Assembly (NCBI GenBank): GCA_030528525.1
Contig: JAUMYT010000012.1
Span: 1-64,000, forward strand
DNA: 64,000 nucleotides
Source: Pasteurellaceae bacterium
GTDB taxonomy: Bacteria > Pseudomonadota > Gammaproteobacteria > Enterobacterales > Pasteurellaceae
Direction: 5' to 3'
The position numbers and the translations under genes are program-made. How positions within the stretch are numbered: the stretch's first letter is position 1; each line of letters opens with the position of its first letter. Below are positions 49,457 to 60,100 of the stretch, one piece after another. The notes under the pieces are model-generated. The model saw only the letters and a list, made by a program, of their open reading frames with translations, did not search any database and had not been told where the DNA came from.

Positions 49457-51088
49457 ATGCACACATTCAAAAAACTTCCCCTATTGCTCGGACTCACAAC
49501 CGCCCTTTTTAGCTCATTTGCACTTGGTGCGGATATTCCTGCCAATACCAAACTTGCCGCCAAACAAGAAGTGCATCTGCACTACACCAACGATGTGATC
49601 ACACTCGATCCACAATTTGTGGAAAGTTTAAGCGACCGCCATCTTGCTAATCAGTTATTTGAAGGTTTGGTCAGTATTGACCCTGAAGGCAATGTGATCC
49701 CAGGTGTGGCAACGCGTTGGGAAATCAGCGAAGATGGCAAAAAATGGACGTTCTTTTTGCGTGATAATGCAAAATGGTCGAACGGCGATGCCGTGACCGC
49801 TCAGGATTTTGTATTCGGCTGGCAACGCTTAGCCAACCCGAAAACCGCAGCCCCTTACATCAGCTATTTAAAATTGACCAAACTCGCCAATGTGGAAGAG
49901 ATTACCCACGGCAAAAAATCGGTGGACGAATTGGGCATCAAAGCCATTGGTGATAAGACATTGGAATTGACGCTCTCTGAACCCGTGCCATACCTTGATT
50001 TGCTGTTGCAAAATCCTGTGTTGTTCCCTGTGCATCGTGCGACGCTGGAAAAATATGGCGAGCAATGGACAAACGCTAAACATATCGTCAGCAACGGTGC
50101 TTATAAAGTACAAGATCGCACGGTCAATGAGAAAATCACGCTTGTGCCGAATTCGCATTATTGGGACAACGCCAGAACGGTGATCCAAAAAGCCACGATT
50201 TTGATGCTTGAAAAAACACCTGCTTTTGCTCACTACCGTGCGAATCAGTTGGATTTGTCCAATATTCCTGAAAATTTCTTTGTGAATAAAAAATTCCGTG
50301 AGGAGTACAAAGATCAAATTCAAGCCAATTTACAACTGGCGACTTATCGTTATGAAATCAACACGACCAAGCCACCGCTCAATGATGTGCGTGTGCGTAA
50401 AGCATTGAATTTAGCCTTGGATCGTGATCTGATTACCCAAAAAATTCTCGGTTATGATGAACACACGACCTTCACTTTTACGCCCACGTACATTCATTTA
50501 GGCAATCAAATTCAGCAGCCTAGCTATGCCAAGTGGACACAAGCACAACGCAACGAGCAAGCGAAAAAATTGTTGATGGAAGCGGGTTATAGCAAAGAAA
50601 AACCGCTTGTCATCGAACTGACTCACAGCACTAACCAAAACACCAAACACGTTACGCTGACCAGTAAAGCGGCGTGGGAAAAGAACTTGGACGGTATGGT
50701 AAAAGTGAATTTAAAAGGCTTGGAATGGAAGATTTTGTTTGATGCTAAACAGATGCAGAATTTTGAGCTGATTACCTCATCGTGGTTTGCCGATTATAAC
50801 GAAGCCAGTACCTTTTTAAGTTTCTACCACTCTCAAAATCACAAAAACAAAACAGGCTTTGCCAGTGCAAAATTTGATGAATCGCTGGCACAAGCCAATC
50901 AAGTCAAAGACAATGTGGAACGAGCAAAACACTATGCCGCTGCCGAAGCAGAATTAGAGACAGAACAGCCATTCATTGCGATTTATCACTATGTGGATTT
51001 GATCGTGAAAAAACCAAAACTCAAAGGCTATGAAGGCAAAAATCCACAAGGGGATTATTTGATTAAACATCTATATTTTGTGCAATAG
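49457..51088 (+). CDS. Periplasmic peptide-binding protein (OppA/SBP_bac_5 family)
   Basis: 543 residues from the ATG at 49457, with AAGAG six bases upstream; a TTG at 49451 is less likely. A signal peptide ends near FSSFALGAD. SBP_bac_5 features: TLDPQFVESLSDRHLANQLFEGL, ISEDGKKWTFFLRDNAKWSNG, VRKALNLALDRD and a late SWFADYNEASTFLSFY. Oligopeptide binding is the likely role. It is a lone gene without permease or ATPase partners nearby, so it may use a transporter encoded elsewhere. Confidence 0.9.
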   Translation: MHTFKKLPLLLGLTTALFSSFALGADIPANTKLAAKQEVHLHYTNDVITLDPQFVESLSDRHLANQLFEGLVSIDPEGNVIPGVATRWEISEDGKKWTFFLRDNAKWSNGDAVTAQDFVFGWQRLANPKTAAPYISYLKLTKLANVEEITHGKKSVDELGIKAIGDKTLELTLSEPVPYLDLLLQNPVLFPVHRATLEKYGEQWTNAKHIVSNGAYKVQDRTVNEKITLVPNSHYWDNARTVIQKATILMLEKTPAFAHYRANQLDLSNIPENFFVNKKFREEYKDQIQANLQLATYRYEINTTKPPLNDVRVRKALNLALDRDLITQKILGYDEHTTFTFTPTYIHLGNQIQQPSYAKWTQAQRNEQAKKLLMEAGYSKEKPLVIELTHSTNQNTKHVTLTSKAAWEKNLDGMVKVNLKGLEWKILFDAKQMQNFELITSSWFADYNEASTFLSFYHSQNHKNKTGFASAKFDESLAQANQVKDNVERAKHYAAAEAELETEQPFIAIYHYVDLIVKKPKLKGYEGKNPQGDYLIKHLYFVQ

Positions 51089-51100
51089 ACTTGGTTATGC

Positions 51101-51131
51101 GTAAATAAGGGGTAAATGCCCCTTATTTACA
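51101..51131. terminator. Bidirectional terminator between the oppA-like gene and ispF
   Basis: GTAAATAAGGGG and CCCCTTATTTAC form a perfect 12-bp stem around TAAATG. Confidence 0.85.
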
Positions 51132-51142
51132 ATGAGCGTAAA

Positions 51143-51177
51143 TTTTTGCAAAAAGTGAGCATTTCTCCCCCCCTTGC
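51143..51177 (-). repeat. Uptake-signal-like element, copy 18
   Basis: Minus strand GCAAGGGGGGGAGAAATGC then TTTTTGCAAAAAT. Confidence 0.82.
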
Positions 51178-51185
51178 AAGATGCC

Positions 51186-51668
51186 TCAACCTTCAATTTT
51201 CACCAACAACGCAACCGCCTCACAAGCAATCCCTTCCCTTCTCCCTGTGAACCCGAGCTTTTCTGTGGTGGTGGCTTTCACATTAACTTGATTAATGTTG
51301 CACTGCAGATCATCTGCGATCGCTTGTCGCATTTGGTCGATATATGGACGCATTTTCGGTGCTTGGGCGATAATGGTCACATCAACATTACCGACTTTAT
51401 AGCCTGTTGCCTGTACTTGGCGATAAGCCTCAATCAACAAACTACGACTATTTGCTCCTTTATATTGCATATCGGTATCGGGAAACAATTTTCCGATGTC
51501 CCCAAGAGCCGCAGCCCCCAATAAAGCATCTGTTAACGCATGCAAAGCAACATCGCCATCTGAATGCGCTAGAAAACCTTTCTCATAGGGAATGGCTACC
51601 CCACCAATAATTAATGGTCCTTGTTCACTAAAAGCATGAACGTCAAAACCATGCCCAACTCGAATCAT
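51186..51668 (-). CDS. ispF: 2-C-methyl-D-erythritol 2,4-cyclodiphosphate synthase
   Basis: 160 residues. Zinc site in [11 protein letters not shown] and [32 protein letters not shown], and the CTP/diphosphate region [21 protein letters not shown]. Fifth step of the MEP isoprenoid pathway. Follows ispD by three bases in ftsB-ispD-ispF. Confidence 0.96.
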   Translation of the reverse strand: MIRVGHGFDVHAFSEQGPLIIGGVAIPYEKGFLAHSDGDVALHALTDALLGAAALGDIGKLFPDTDMQYKGANSRSLLIEAYRQVQATGYKVGNVDVTIIAQAPKMRPYIDQMRQAIADDLQCNINQVNVKATTTEKLGFTGRREGIACEAVALLVKIEG

Positions 51669-51671
51669 ATT

Positions 51672-52361
51672 TTATTCCTTATGTCTTAAATGTTTTGAAA
51701 GATAAAATTCAGCAAGAGCCAAGTCTTCAGGACGGGTGACTTTCAAATTATCACTTCTGCCCACCACTAACTGCGGTTGAAAGCCAGCCAACTCCATTGC
51801 AGAGGCTTCATCGGTAATATTCAACCCCTGCATTACCCCTTGTTCAATTGCCTCTATTAAAGGCTTAACAGGGAAAAATTGTGGGGTAAGCGCATGCCAA
51901 AGCGTGGAGCGGTCTTCAGTTTGTGCGATCTGTTTCCCATCTAAACTACGTTTCATCGTATCTACTGCTGGCACCGCTAAAATGGCTCCATTGGGATTGG
52001 TAATTTGTAATATGTTATCCAAATCCTCTCGCTGGCAACAAGGGCGAGCCGCATCATGCACCAGTACCCAAGCTTCTCCATCAATGGCTTTTAATGCATT
52101 CAAGACCGAATCTGCTCGGGTTTTTCCACCAAAAACTAAAGTGATTTTGGGATGTTGTAATATCGGTAACGAGGTATAATAAGGATCTTGTGGCGCAACT
52201 GCCACAATGATTTTTTCAATTTGTTCATGATATAAAAATGGTGTTAGCGTATGCTCTAAAATGGTTTTAGAACCAATTTTCAAATATTGTTTAGGCATTG
52301 CCAACCCCATACGGCTACCCACACCTGAGGCAGGAATTACGGCGATAATTTTTCGTGGCAC
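51672..52361 (-). CDS. ispD: 2-C-methyl-D-erythritol 4-phosphate cytidylyltransferase
   Basis: 229 residues. Nucleotide-binding loop [13 protein letters not shown], with [18 protein letters not shown], then [16 protein letters not shown] and [12 protein letters not shown]. Third step of the MEP pathway. Sits between ftsB and ispF. Confidence 0.95.
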   Translation of the reverse strand: MPRKIIAVIPASGVGSRMGLAMPKQYLKIGSKTILEHTLTPFLYHEQIEKIIVAVAPQDPYYTSLPILQHPKITLVFGGKTRADSVLNALKAIDGEAWVLVHDAARPCCQREDLDNILQITNPNGAILAVPAVDTMKRSLDGKQIAQTEDRSTLWHALTPQFFPVKPLIEAIEQGVMQGLNITDEASAMELAGFQPQLVVGRSDNLKVTRPEDLALAEFYLSKHLRHKE

Positions 52362-52375
52362 GATTCAGTTCTCTA

Positions 52376-52651
52376 TTATTGGTAAGGAATAATGCGATAG
52401 AAAATTTCATCTTCTTTAACCATCTCATAGCTATGGCGAGCACGTTCCTGCAGTGAATCACCGCCAATGGTTAAATTTTCAATCTCTGCTCGAATTAGAT
52501 TATTTCGAGCGATTAACTGCTTATTTTCTTCTTTTACTTGAGCTAAACTCTGCTTAGCCTGCTGATAGTCTACCCAACCATTTTTACCAAACCAAAAACT
52601 ATATTGGGTATGTGCCAATAAAAAGCCTAAAAAAATAATTAAAATCCGCAT
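52376..52651 (-). CDS. ftsB: Cell division protein FtsB
   Basis: 91 residues: a short N-terminal membrane helix ([16 protein letters not shown]), then a coiled coil (about 28-65, [20 protein letters not shown]) and the conserved [20 protein letters not shown] end. Forms the FtsQLB divisome complex. First gene of ftsB-ispD-ispF, the usual gammaproteobacterial order. Confidence 0.94.
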   Translation of the reverse strand: MRILIIFLGFLLAHTQYSFWFGKNGWVDYQQAKQSLAQVKEENKQLIARNNLIRAEIENLTIGGDSLQERARHSYEMVKEDEIFYRIIPYQ

Positions 52652-52876
52652 AAACTCCCCAAAAAAGTAATACGCACGCCCATTTTGTCACCAACAGACC
52701 GAAAAGCACATAATGATTGTGCTACTTATACTCATTCTAGCAAATCAAGTCTTTTATTTGTAAATTTTTCAACTTTTTTTCAAAAATTTGATTTAGATAA
52801 CATTTTTTAATTTGCGAATGCTTTACAATACCCTCAGTTTTTGATTTTAAACTTTAACCAATATGAGGTATTTACT

Positions 52877-54487
52877 ATGTCAAATCGTGTTATGCAAGAA
52901 CTTGAAGCCTTAGGTATCACAAACGTTAAAGAGATCGTTTACAACCCAAGCTACGAGCAACTTTTTGAAGAAGAAATGAAACCTGAACTAGAAGGTTTTG
53001 AAAAAGCCCGTTTAACCACTACAGGTGCGGTTGCGGTGGATACAGGAATTTTCACTGGTCGTTCACCGAAAGATAAGTTTATCGTAAAAGATGAAAATAC
53101 CAAAGACACCGTTTGGTGGACAAGTGATGCCGTGAAAAACGACAACAAACCAATGACCCAAGCAGCGTGGCAAGATCTTAAAGAACTTGTGACTAAACAG
53201 CTTTCTAACAAACGTTTATTCGTGATCGATGCGTTCTGCGGTGCAAACCCAGACAGCCGTGTGGCAGTGCGTATTGTCACGGAAGTTGCGTGGCAAGCTC
53301 ACTTTGTGAAAAATATGTTCATTCGCCCATCAGAAGCAGAATTAGCCACATTTACGCCTGATTTCGTAGTAATGAACGGCTCTAAAGTGACTAACCCGAA
53401 CTGGAAAGAGCACGGTTTAAATTCTGAAAACTTCGTGGCATTCAATATCACAGAAAAAATTCAGTTGATTGGTGGTACTTGGTACGGCGGTGAGATGAAA
53501 AAAGGTCTATTCTCACTCATGAACTACTGGTTACCATTAAAAGGCATTGCGTCAATGCACTGTTCTGCAAACGTGGGTAAAGATGGCGATGTAGCCGTAT
53601 TCTTCGGCTTGTCAGGTACTGGTAAAACTACACTTTCAACCGATCCAAAACGTAAATTGATCGGTGACGATGAGCACGGTTGGGATGATGATGGCGTATT
53701 CAACTACGAAGGTGGTTGCTATGCGAAAACCATCAACCTTTCAGAAGAAAATGAGCCAGACATCTACCGTGCAATCAAACGTGATGCATTATTAGAAAAC
53801 GTAGTGGTGCGTGAAGACGGTTCAATCGACTTCGCAGACGGTTCAAAAACAGAAAACACCCGTGTTTCTTACCCAATTTATCACATTGATAACATCGTTG
53901 AGCCAGTGTCAAAAGCCGGTCACGCGAAGAAAGTGATCTTCTTAACTGCGGACGCATTTGGCGTGTTACCGCCAGTGTCTAAATTGACCCCAGAACAAAC
54001 CAAATACTACTTCTTATCTGGTTTCACAGCGAAATTAGCAGGTACAGAGCGTGGTATTACTGAGCCAACCCCAACCTTCTCTGCGTGTTTCGGTGCAGCG
54101 TTCTTATCACTTCACCCAACACAATACGCTGAAGTGTTAGTTAAACGTATGGAAGCAGCAGGTGCAGAAGCTTACTTAGTGAACACAGGTTGGAACGGTA
54201 CAGGTAAACGTATCTCAATCAAAGATACTCGCGGTATCATTGATGCAATCTTAGATGGTTCAATCGAAAATGCAGAAATGAAAACCTTACCAATCTTTGA
54301 TTTAGCGGTGCCAACAGCGTTACCTGGTGTGAACGCAGACATTTTAGATCCGCGTGATACTTACGCAGACAAAGCTCAATGGCAGGCGAAAGCGGAAGAT
54401 CTTGCAGGTCGTTTCGTGAAAAACTTTGAAAAATACACCACAAACGATGAAGGTAAAGCATTAGTAGCGGCAGGTCCAAAACTATAA
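52877..54487 (+). CDS. pckA: Phosphoenolpyruvate carboxykinase (ATP)
   Basis: 536 residues from [16 protein letters not shown], with GAGG ahead; a start at 52841 is rejected. [10 protein letters not shown], the PEPCK-specific [18 protein letters not shown], kinase-1a loop [11 protein letters not shown], kinase-2 [20 protein letters not shown] and the adenine-binding [13 protein letters not shown]. Interconverts oxaloacetate and PEP; in Pasteurellaceae it often runs toward oxaloacetate for succinate formation under CO2. Confidence 0.97.
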   Translation: MSNRVMQELEALGITNVKEIVYNPSYEQLFEEEMKPELEGFEKARLTTTGAVAVDTGIFTGRSPKDKFIVKDENTKDTVWWTSDAVKNDNKPMTQAAWQDLKELVTKQLSNKRLFVIDAFCGANPDSRVAVRIVTEVAWQAHFVKNMFIRPSEAELATFTPDFVVMNGSKVTNPNWKEHGLNSENFVAFNITEKIQLIGGTWYGGEMKKGLFSLMNYWLPLKGIASMHCSANVGKDGDVAVFFGLSGTGKTTLSTDPKRKLIGDDEHGWDDDGVFNYEGGCYAKTINLSEENEPDIYRAIKRDALLENVVVREDGSIDFADGSKTENTRVSYPIYHIDNIVEPVSKAGHAKKVIFLTADAFGVLPPVSKLTPEQTKYYFLSGFTAKLAGTERGITEPTPTFSACFGAAFLSLHPTQYAEVLVKRMEAAGAEAYLVNTGWNGTGKRISIKDTRGIIDAILDGSIENAEMKTLPIFDLAVPTALPGVNADILDPRDTYADKAQWQAKAEDLAGRFVKNFEKYTTNDEGKALVAAGPKL

Positions 54488-54513
54488 TTTACTGAAGTTA
54501 AACGGATTTAATT

Positions 54514-54558
54514 CAAGGGCTAGGTTCTGTACTCAACAGGACTTAGCCTTTTTAATTT
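54514..54558 (+). terminator. Terminator after pckA
   Basis: AAGGGCTAGGTTCTGT pairs imperfectly with ACAGGACTTAGCCTTT, followed by TTTAATTT. The right arm is also the coding end of an IS transposase remnant on the other strand. Confidence 0.6.
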
Positions 54559-54764
54559 CGCCTGAATACGGCTCATTACTTGTAGTAACATAAATACTTG
54601 CTCAAGATCAGCAAAACGCTCAAACCGCTTGCCAAAATAGCATTCTTAGCTCGCTGAAAATAAAATTCGATGATCTGTTGTTTGAAAAATTGGTTGAATA
54701 TAGTCATAAAGATCTGCACCTTAATTTGTTGGAAGTTAAGTCCAACTTTTGCGGTGCAGATCAT
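54520..54764 (-). mobile_element. IS3-family (IS150-like) remnant
   Basis: On the minus strand an IS150-like end, TGATCTGCACCGCAAAAGTT followed by GGAC, lies at about 54741-54765. It is followed by an orfA-like start (FNQFFKQQIIEFYFQ) and, after a large internal deletion and a frame break, the orfB-like end RIQAKLKRLSPVEYRT with stop at 54520-54522. No right-hand terminal repeat was found. GGTGCAGATC recurs inverted at 54710, giving a hairpin with the end. Confidence 0.7.
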
Positions 54765-54798
54765 CTGTCACGGGGCTGTTTTATCATAACAAAATGCA

Positions 54799-54832
54799 TT
54801 TTGCATTTTTGCGAAAAAAGTCCCCCCCTTGC
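54799..54832 (-). repeat. Uptake-signal-like element, copy 19
   Basis: Minus strand GCAAGGGGGGGACTTTTTTCG then AAAATGCAAAAT, just past the esterase gene end. Confidence 0.75.
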
Positions 54833-54838
54833 ATTCGG

Positions 54839-56857
54839 CTAGAACTGATAACTCAACCCTGCATTAAAGGTTGTGCCTGCAATCGCTTGTTTGCGAGCCA
54901 CGTCTTGGCTAACGTAAGCGGTGAGTTTAAATGGTATTTTTGCAAATTGGTAGTTCACACCTGCTTGTAGATTGACCCAGTTGCGATCGGCAGTAGGTAA
55001 TTTCACCTCAAACTGTCCGCCGTTTAAGCCAACACGCAAGATTTGGTTTGGCGTGAGCCAATTTTTGATCCAACGAGCTGATACAAACGGTTGGAACTGT
55101 TCGCCTTGGAAACGATATGCTACGCCTAAACCGGTTTTTAATTGGCGGTTAAGCTGTTGAGCGAAGTCTAAACGAGTCGCACCAGCTTGGGTTTCGCCAA
55201 ATGGGGCGATTTTTGCGTGGCTGTAAGTGAGATCGCCAAGGGCAGACACCACGTTTTTATCCGCTTTCCATTCATAACCAGCAAAAAGTGAGGTTGAGAG
55301 CGTTGCACCTGATGCTTCGCCGTTTTGGCGGTGGGTTGCCGAACCTAATTTTACGCTACGTTGCGTTTGGTAATCCGTGGCAGCGATTTGCACCGCAGAG
55401 CCAAGCCACCAATTTTCCGCATCACGGCGAAGAGTGGCATTGACCGCTTTGGTTTTACTGTCAGCTTGAGTTGCCCCTAAATGGGCTTTTTGCGTTTGTT
55501 GGCTGGCAAGTACGCTAAATTGCCATTCTGGCGAGAACTGGGCTTTTAAGCCTAAATGTATGCCGTTGCCGCCATTTTGTTGTTGATAATGTGCCACTGC
55601 CGCCACGGTTTTTTCTGCTTGGCGATGTAAGCGATTCGCATTACTTTCATTGCGAGCCACATCTAATACCATTTCGCTGTTACGTTCAGCTAAACGAGCC
55701 AATACCGCCATCTCTTTTGGCGAGTTGAGCGTGGTGGTAATGTAGTCTGCCATCACTTGATGTGCGATCAGATTTGGGTGGAAATTATCCGCAAAGAGCA
55801 TCGTATCCGCCGTTGGATTGGCTGGGCGACATTGTGCTTGAGTGGTGGTGTCACACGCCACGCCCACGGTATTGGTTAAGCCGTAAGCCTGCGGACGGCT
55901 CAACATATCTTTAAATAGGCTGTCCACATCTAAACGCACCACATTACCGCCCACGTTGTTTAACGCTTTCGTGGTAAATTCGTTGAGCAAGGCAGTGGCT
56001 TTAGCCGCTTGTCCTGCCGTTTGTTGATATTGCTGAATCAGCATTTGTGTCGCAGTTTGTTGATCTAATTTCGCTGACAATGCCGCACCTAATGGGCTTT
56101 GATAAAGAGCGGACACAGTGTTTTTCAGCACGGCTAAACGAGCTTGTTCAAAGTCTTCAAAGGAGCTTTGTTTTGCCACATTGAGTGCTTGGGAATGGGC
56201 GTTAAAGGCGTTTTCAAAGGCATTCGCCACGATCTCGGCTTGGGCTTCAGGCACGAATTGCATTGCTTGTTTTTTGAAGCCTTGAGCAGCAGATTTGCCG
56301 AATTGTTGGAATAATGATGGGGTATAAACCACATTTGGCACGGTCGGGAAAATGGCGGTATCCACGCCTGCGTGACGTAACGTTGCCCACTGTTTTGCAT
56401 TGGCGGTCGCAAATTCTGTCGCCCCTTCTAGCACTTCACTCACCGCATTGCCCGTGGTGACTGCACGTTGCAAAATGGCTGCCATATCATTACCGCCAGA
56501 CCAAACGATATGTAAATCCGAAGGTTTCGCCCCCACTGCTAAATAGGTTTCGATCTGTTTTTGCACCACGACATTCGGTTGTAACGCCGCTTTATCGCTA
56601 TTTCTCGGCACTGAAACGCCTGCACTGTACGCATAGTTTGTACCGCCTTGGCTCGACGCACGGATTTTGCCACCAAACTCTGTGGCTAGAATTTCATTAT
56701 AAAGAGGGTTTGCCACACCATTTTGGTAATAGCTTGATTTGTGAGCCCAATTTTGTTGCCCAATATCGCTTAAACTGTCGCCAAAGACCACGATATTTTG
56801 AGCAAATGAAAGGGTTGAGATCGTGGAAAGAGCCACTGCAATTGCCGTTTTTTTCAT
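54839..56857 (-). CDS. GDSL esterase autotransporter (type Va)
   Basis: 672 residues from MKKTAIAVALST, with AAGGA seven bases ahead; a start at 56911 is rejected. Signal peptide to about residue 19. The passenger is a GDSL/SGNH lipase-esterase: nucleophile Ser28 in VFGDSLSDIG, block III VWSGGNDM, and the Asp-His pair in FADNFHPN. A C-terminal beta-barrel (about 400-672) ends FNAGLSYQF with terminal Phe. Resembles McaP/EstA/ApeE-type surface esterases that can act in adhesion or lipid hydrolysis. Normal AT content, unlike the protease gene next to it. Confidence 0.9.
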   Translation of the reverse strand: MKKTAIAVALSTISTLSFAQNIVVFGDSLSDIGQQNWAHKSSYYQNGVANPLYNEILATEFGGKIRASSQGGTNYAYSAGVSVPRNSDKAALQPNVVVQKQIETYLAVGAKPSDLHIVWSGGNDMAAILQRAVTTGNAVSEVLEGATEFATANAKQWATLRHAGVDTAIFPTVPNVVYTPSLFQQFGKSAAQGFKKQAMQFVPEAQAEIVANAFENAFNAHSQALNVAKQSSFEDFEQARLAVLKNTVSALYQSPLGAALSAKLDQQTATQMLIQQYQQTAGQAAKATALLNEFTTKALNNVGGNVVRLDVDSLFKDMLSRPQAYGLTNTVGVACDTTTQAQCRPANPTADTMLFADNFHPNLIAHQVMADYITTTLNSPKEMAVLARLAERNSEMVLDVARNESNANRLHRQAEKTVAAVAHYQQQNGGNGIHLGLKAQFSPEWQFSVLASQQTQKAHLGATQADSKTKAVNATLRRDAENWWLGSAVQIAATDYQTQRSVKLGSATHRQNGEASGATLSTSLFAGYEWKADKNVVSALGDLTYSHAKIAPFGETQAGATRLDFAQQLNRQLKTGLGVAYRFQGEQFQPFVSARWIKNWLTPNQILRVGLNGGQFEVKLPTADRNWVNLQAGVNYQFAKIPFKLTAYVSQDVARKQAIAGTTFNAGLSYQF

Positions 56858-56988
56858 TATTTTTCCTTTATTGTTGGCGAGTAAAAGGGGTATTCTAATC
56901 GATTCAAGCAAGATAACTGGTTAGAGCAGTTTATACGGCATTATATCGCCGTTACATAGCGATAGGGGTAATACCTAGCCGTCCGGCA

Positions 56989-57023
56989 ATTTTGCAGATT
57001 TTGGCAAAGATCCTCCCCCTTGT
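56989..57023 (-). repeat. Uptake-signal-like element, copy 20
   Basis: Minus strand ACAAGGGGGAGGATCTTTG then AAATCTGCAAAATT, between the two autotransporter genes. Confidence 0.8.
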
Positions 57024-57025
57024 AA

Positions 57026-57050
57026 CAAGGACGCCAATGTGGCGTCCTTC
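57026..57050 (-). terminator. Terminator after the protease autotransporter
   Basis: AAGGACGCC and GGCGTCCTT form a perfect 9-bp stem. The following T-run is poor, so strength is uncertain. Confidence 0.6.
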
Positions 57051-57132
57051 CCTGTTCGTTTGAGATGTCTTCTTTTGAATTTGCGACAGAATATCGCACT
57101 ACTGTATGACAGTCCCCCTAATATTGATGTGG

Positions 57133-60100
57133 CTAGAAACGGTATTGAAGTTGCAAGCCAACCGCAGTGTGACGCTGGCGTTGATTTCCTTGATCTAACC
57201 GCATATCTGCCTGGACTAACCATTGTTGGGTTTGAGCCGTCAAAGCAAACTGCTGTAAAAAGCGTCGTTCAGTAGGGTGATCCAAACGATGGTTATTCAC
57301 CACCATTTTTATGCCTTGACGGTTGAATCCCGTGTAGCCCATTTCCACGCTTGGCGTGAGTGTTACGTCTCCAATACGCCACACTTTCCCCACCTTCACC
57401 CCAATCTGGTAGCTGGTCAGGCTGTGGCTTGGTTGGCGGATACGGGCTTTATCAAGCGCATAATCCGCTCCGCCTGCACGATGATAGCGGATGCCGGCCG
57501 ACGGTGTGATGTCGAAACCGGCGGCTGTCCACGGGTGGGCGATGCTGATGCCGGCCTGCAACAGGCGGCGGTTGAAGCGGCTGTCGTTATCCGCTTCGGT
57601 CAGGCGGTGGCGGGTTTGGCCGTAGCCGAGATCGAGACTGAGTACGGTGTCGGTCGGCAGGCGGAATTTGCCGTAGGCGTTCAGCATTGTCAGCTGTGCG
57701 TTGCCGCTGATGCCGTCGTCGAATCGGTTGCGGCTGCGACTGTGGCTGAATACGGCGCCGACGGCGGTATTATCGCTGACTGCGGTTTCGCCGCCGAGTC
57801 GGGTCAGGCTGTTTTGCTGGCGGTATTCGCGGAAGGCATCGCTGTGTCGGCGGTGGCGGCTTTCGTTGCGGTTGAGCCAGACTTTGCCGCTGCCGGTAAA
57901 GGCTTGGGTCAGTTCGGCGTGCAGGCTTTGGTTGAGACGGCGGATGTCGGCCAGTCGGGCGGCACTGTCGGAGACGGCGGCGTTGGCGTAGCGGCTGAGC
58001 AGTCGGGCTTGGGTGAAGTTGCCGAGCAGGCTTTGGGCTTCGGGGCTTAATTCCACGTCGTCGCTGATGCTGCGGGCGTGGACGGCTCGGTTGCCGAGTG
58101 CGGCCAGGTTTTGTTGCAGACGGCTTAATTCGCTGTCGGTTTCGCCCAAGCGGTTACGCAGTGCGTCGGCTTCGTGTTGCAGGGCATCGGCACGGCGGCT
58201 GGCGGCATCGGCCTGTTGGCGGGCTTGGTTGCGGCGGTGCCGGCTGTAATACCATTTGTTGGCGATGTCGCTTTGTTGGGCGGCGTGCCGGCGTTCGTTT
58301 TGTGCTTGTTGTTCTTTGTTGCGGATTTGTTGCCGGATCTGCGATTTTTCGCTCTCTTTTTCTCCGATCAGGCGGTTCAGCTGCTCGATTTCTTGGGCGT
58401 TCTGTTCGGCAAAATAGTCTTTAATCAGGCCGTTGCAGTGTTCTGCGGTGATGCCGTTGTGTTGGCACAGCTGTTCGGTCTGTCGGCGGATTTCGCCGGC
58501 ATCGGCAACGGGGCTGCCGCTGTTTAGGGCATTGAGCTGCTGTTGGGCGGTTTGTGCCTGTTGTTGGGCTTGGCTGAGCGATTGGCGGAGTGTGTCGACC
58601 GACTGGTTGTGGGCGTTCAGGTTTTGGTTGAGCCGGTTGATTTCCTGTTGTGCCCGATCGGCTTTCTGTTTGGCCTGCTCGGCTTGTTCCAAGGCTTTGC
58701 GGCGGCGGCTTTCCAGCCAGTAGCGTTGGGCGTTGCGGCGGTGGCGGGCTTCGTTCTGGCGTTCGGCGTTGATGATGTTCTGCTGGGCGGTAATGCGATC
58801 CTGCCAAGCTTTGGCTTCCTGCTCTTTGGTTTGGATTTGGCGGGCGTATTCGACGGCCAGCTCGGTTTGCCGGCTTGCCTGCTGTTCCAGCCGGCGGCGT
58901 TGTTCGCTGTTGTCAGACGGGCTGTAACGGCCGACGGCATCTCTGACGGGGCTGTACAGGCGGTATTCGTGTCCCTGTTTGGCCAGTACGTAGCGGTAGG
59001 TGCCGAGATCGACAAAGTGGTCGTTGAGATAGAGATTGAACCGGCGGTAGTCGCGGCGGCTGTCGAGCTGTACCAGTTTGAGCGGGGCGGCGGCATCGGG
59101 TTCGGCACCGGTGTTTTTCAGGCCGACGGCGAAGCTGCCTTGGGCGTTGCCTTGCAAATCAATCCAGTCGCCGATGCCTTCGGCGGCGTTGCTCAGGAAG
59201 TTGAAACGACCCGAACCGCTGAGTTCGCCGGTGATGGTCAGGCGGTTGAAGTTGCGGATGCCGTTTTGCAGTTGGGATGGGCTGATGCTGTGGTACCAAG
59301 GGTGCAGGTTGATTTCGGAGCCTGCGTGCATCACGACGTTGCCCAGACGGCTGCTGCCCGGCATCGTCCAGCGGCTGTGGGCATCAAATTCGGCGTGCGT
59401 GCCGCCATCGGCGAAGATTTTGCCTTGCAGCCGGGCTTTGCCGAGTTGCAGACGGCTTTGATCCCGCAGGTGGAGATGGCCGTGAATGTCGGTGGTCGGC
59501 AATTTTGCAAAATCTTGCTCGAAAAGCACCCCTTGTAACTGGCAGTCGGTCTGGCCGGTGTGGTCGGAGCGGATGCAGATCGGGCTTTGGTTCTGGATAA
59601 AGCCCAGTTGCAGCGTGCTGTTGCCCGAGGCGTGGATGTCGCCTTGCAGCCGTTCGACATTGCGGCCGCTGATGAGTGCGGCATCGCCGAAGACGTGGAA
59701 GCGGTCGGCTTTGAAACGGCGGTTCTGCCAGTCGTGATCCCAAACGACTTCCTGATTGGCGGGGCGGTTGTGGGCGTGCGGGGTCGGCCGGCCGGAGAGC
59801 AGCAGCGTGCCCCGGCTGATGTTGACGTCGCCGTTGAGATTCATACCGCCGGAAACCATCAGCCATTGGTCGGTGCTCGGCGAGTAGTTGACGTTCAGCC
59901 GTCCGTTCGGCTTGGCCGGGTCGGTTTCGCCCCAATAACCGTTGAAGCTCTGGTAGCGGGTGTGGCGGTCGAGCAGGGTCTGTACGGCGGCGGCTTTGTC
60001 GGCACCGAGATATTCCCAGTTGGCGTTGCTGTGTCCTTCGGCCGGGAAATAGCCGTTCGGGTTGCCGGTCAGGCGGAAATAGTCTTTGCGGTTGTTTTGG

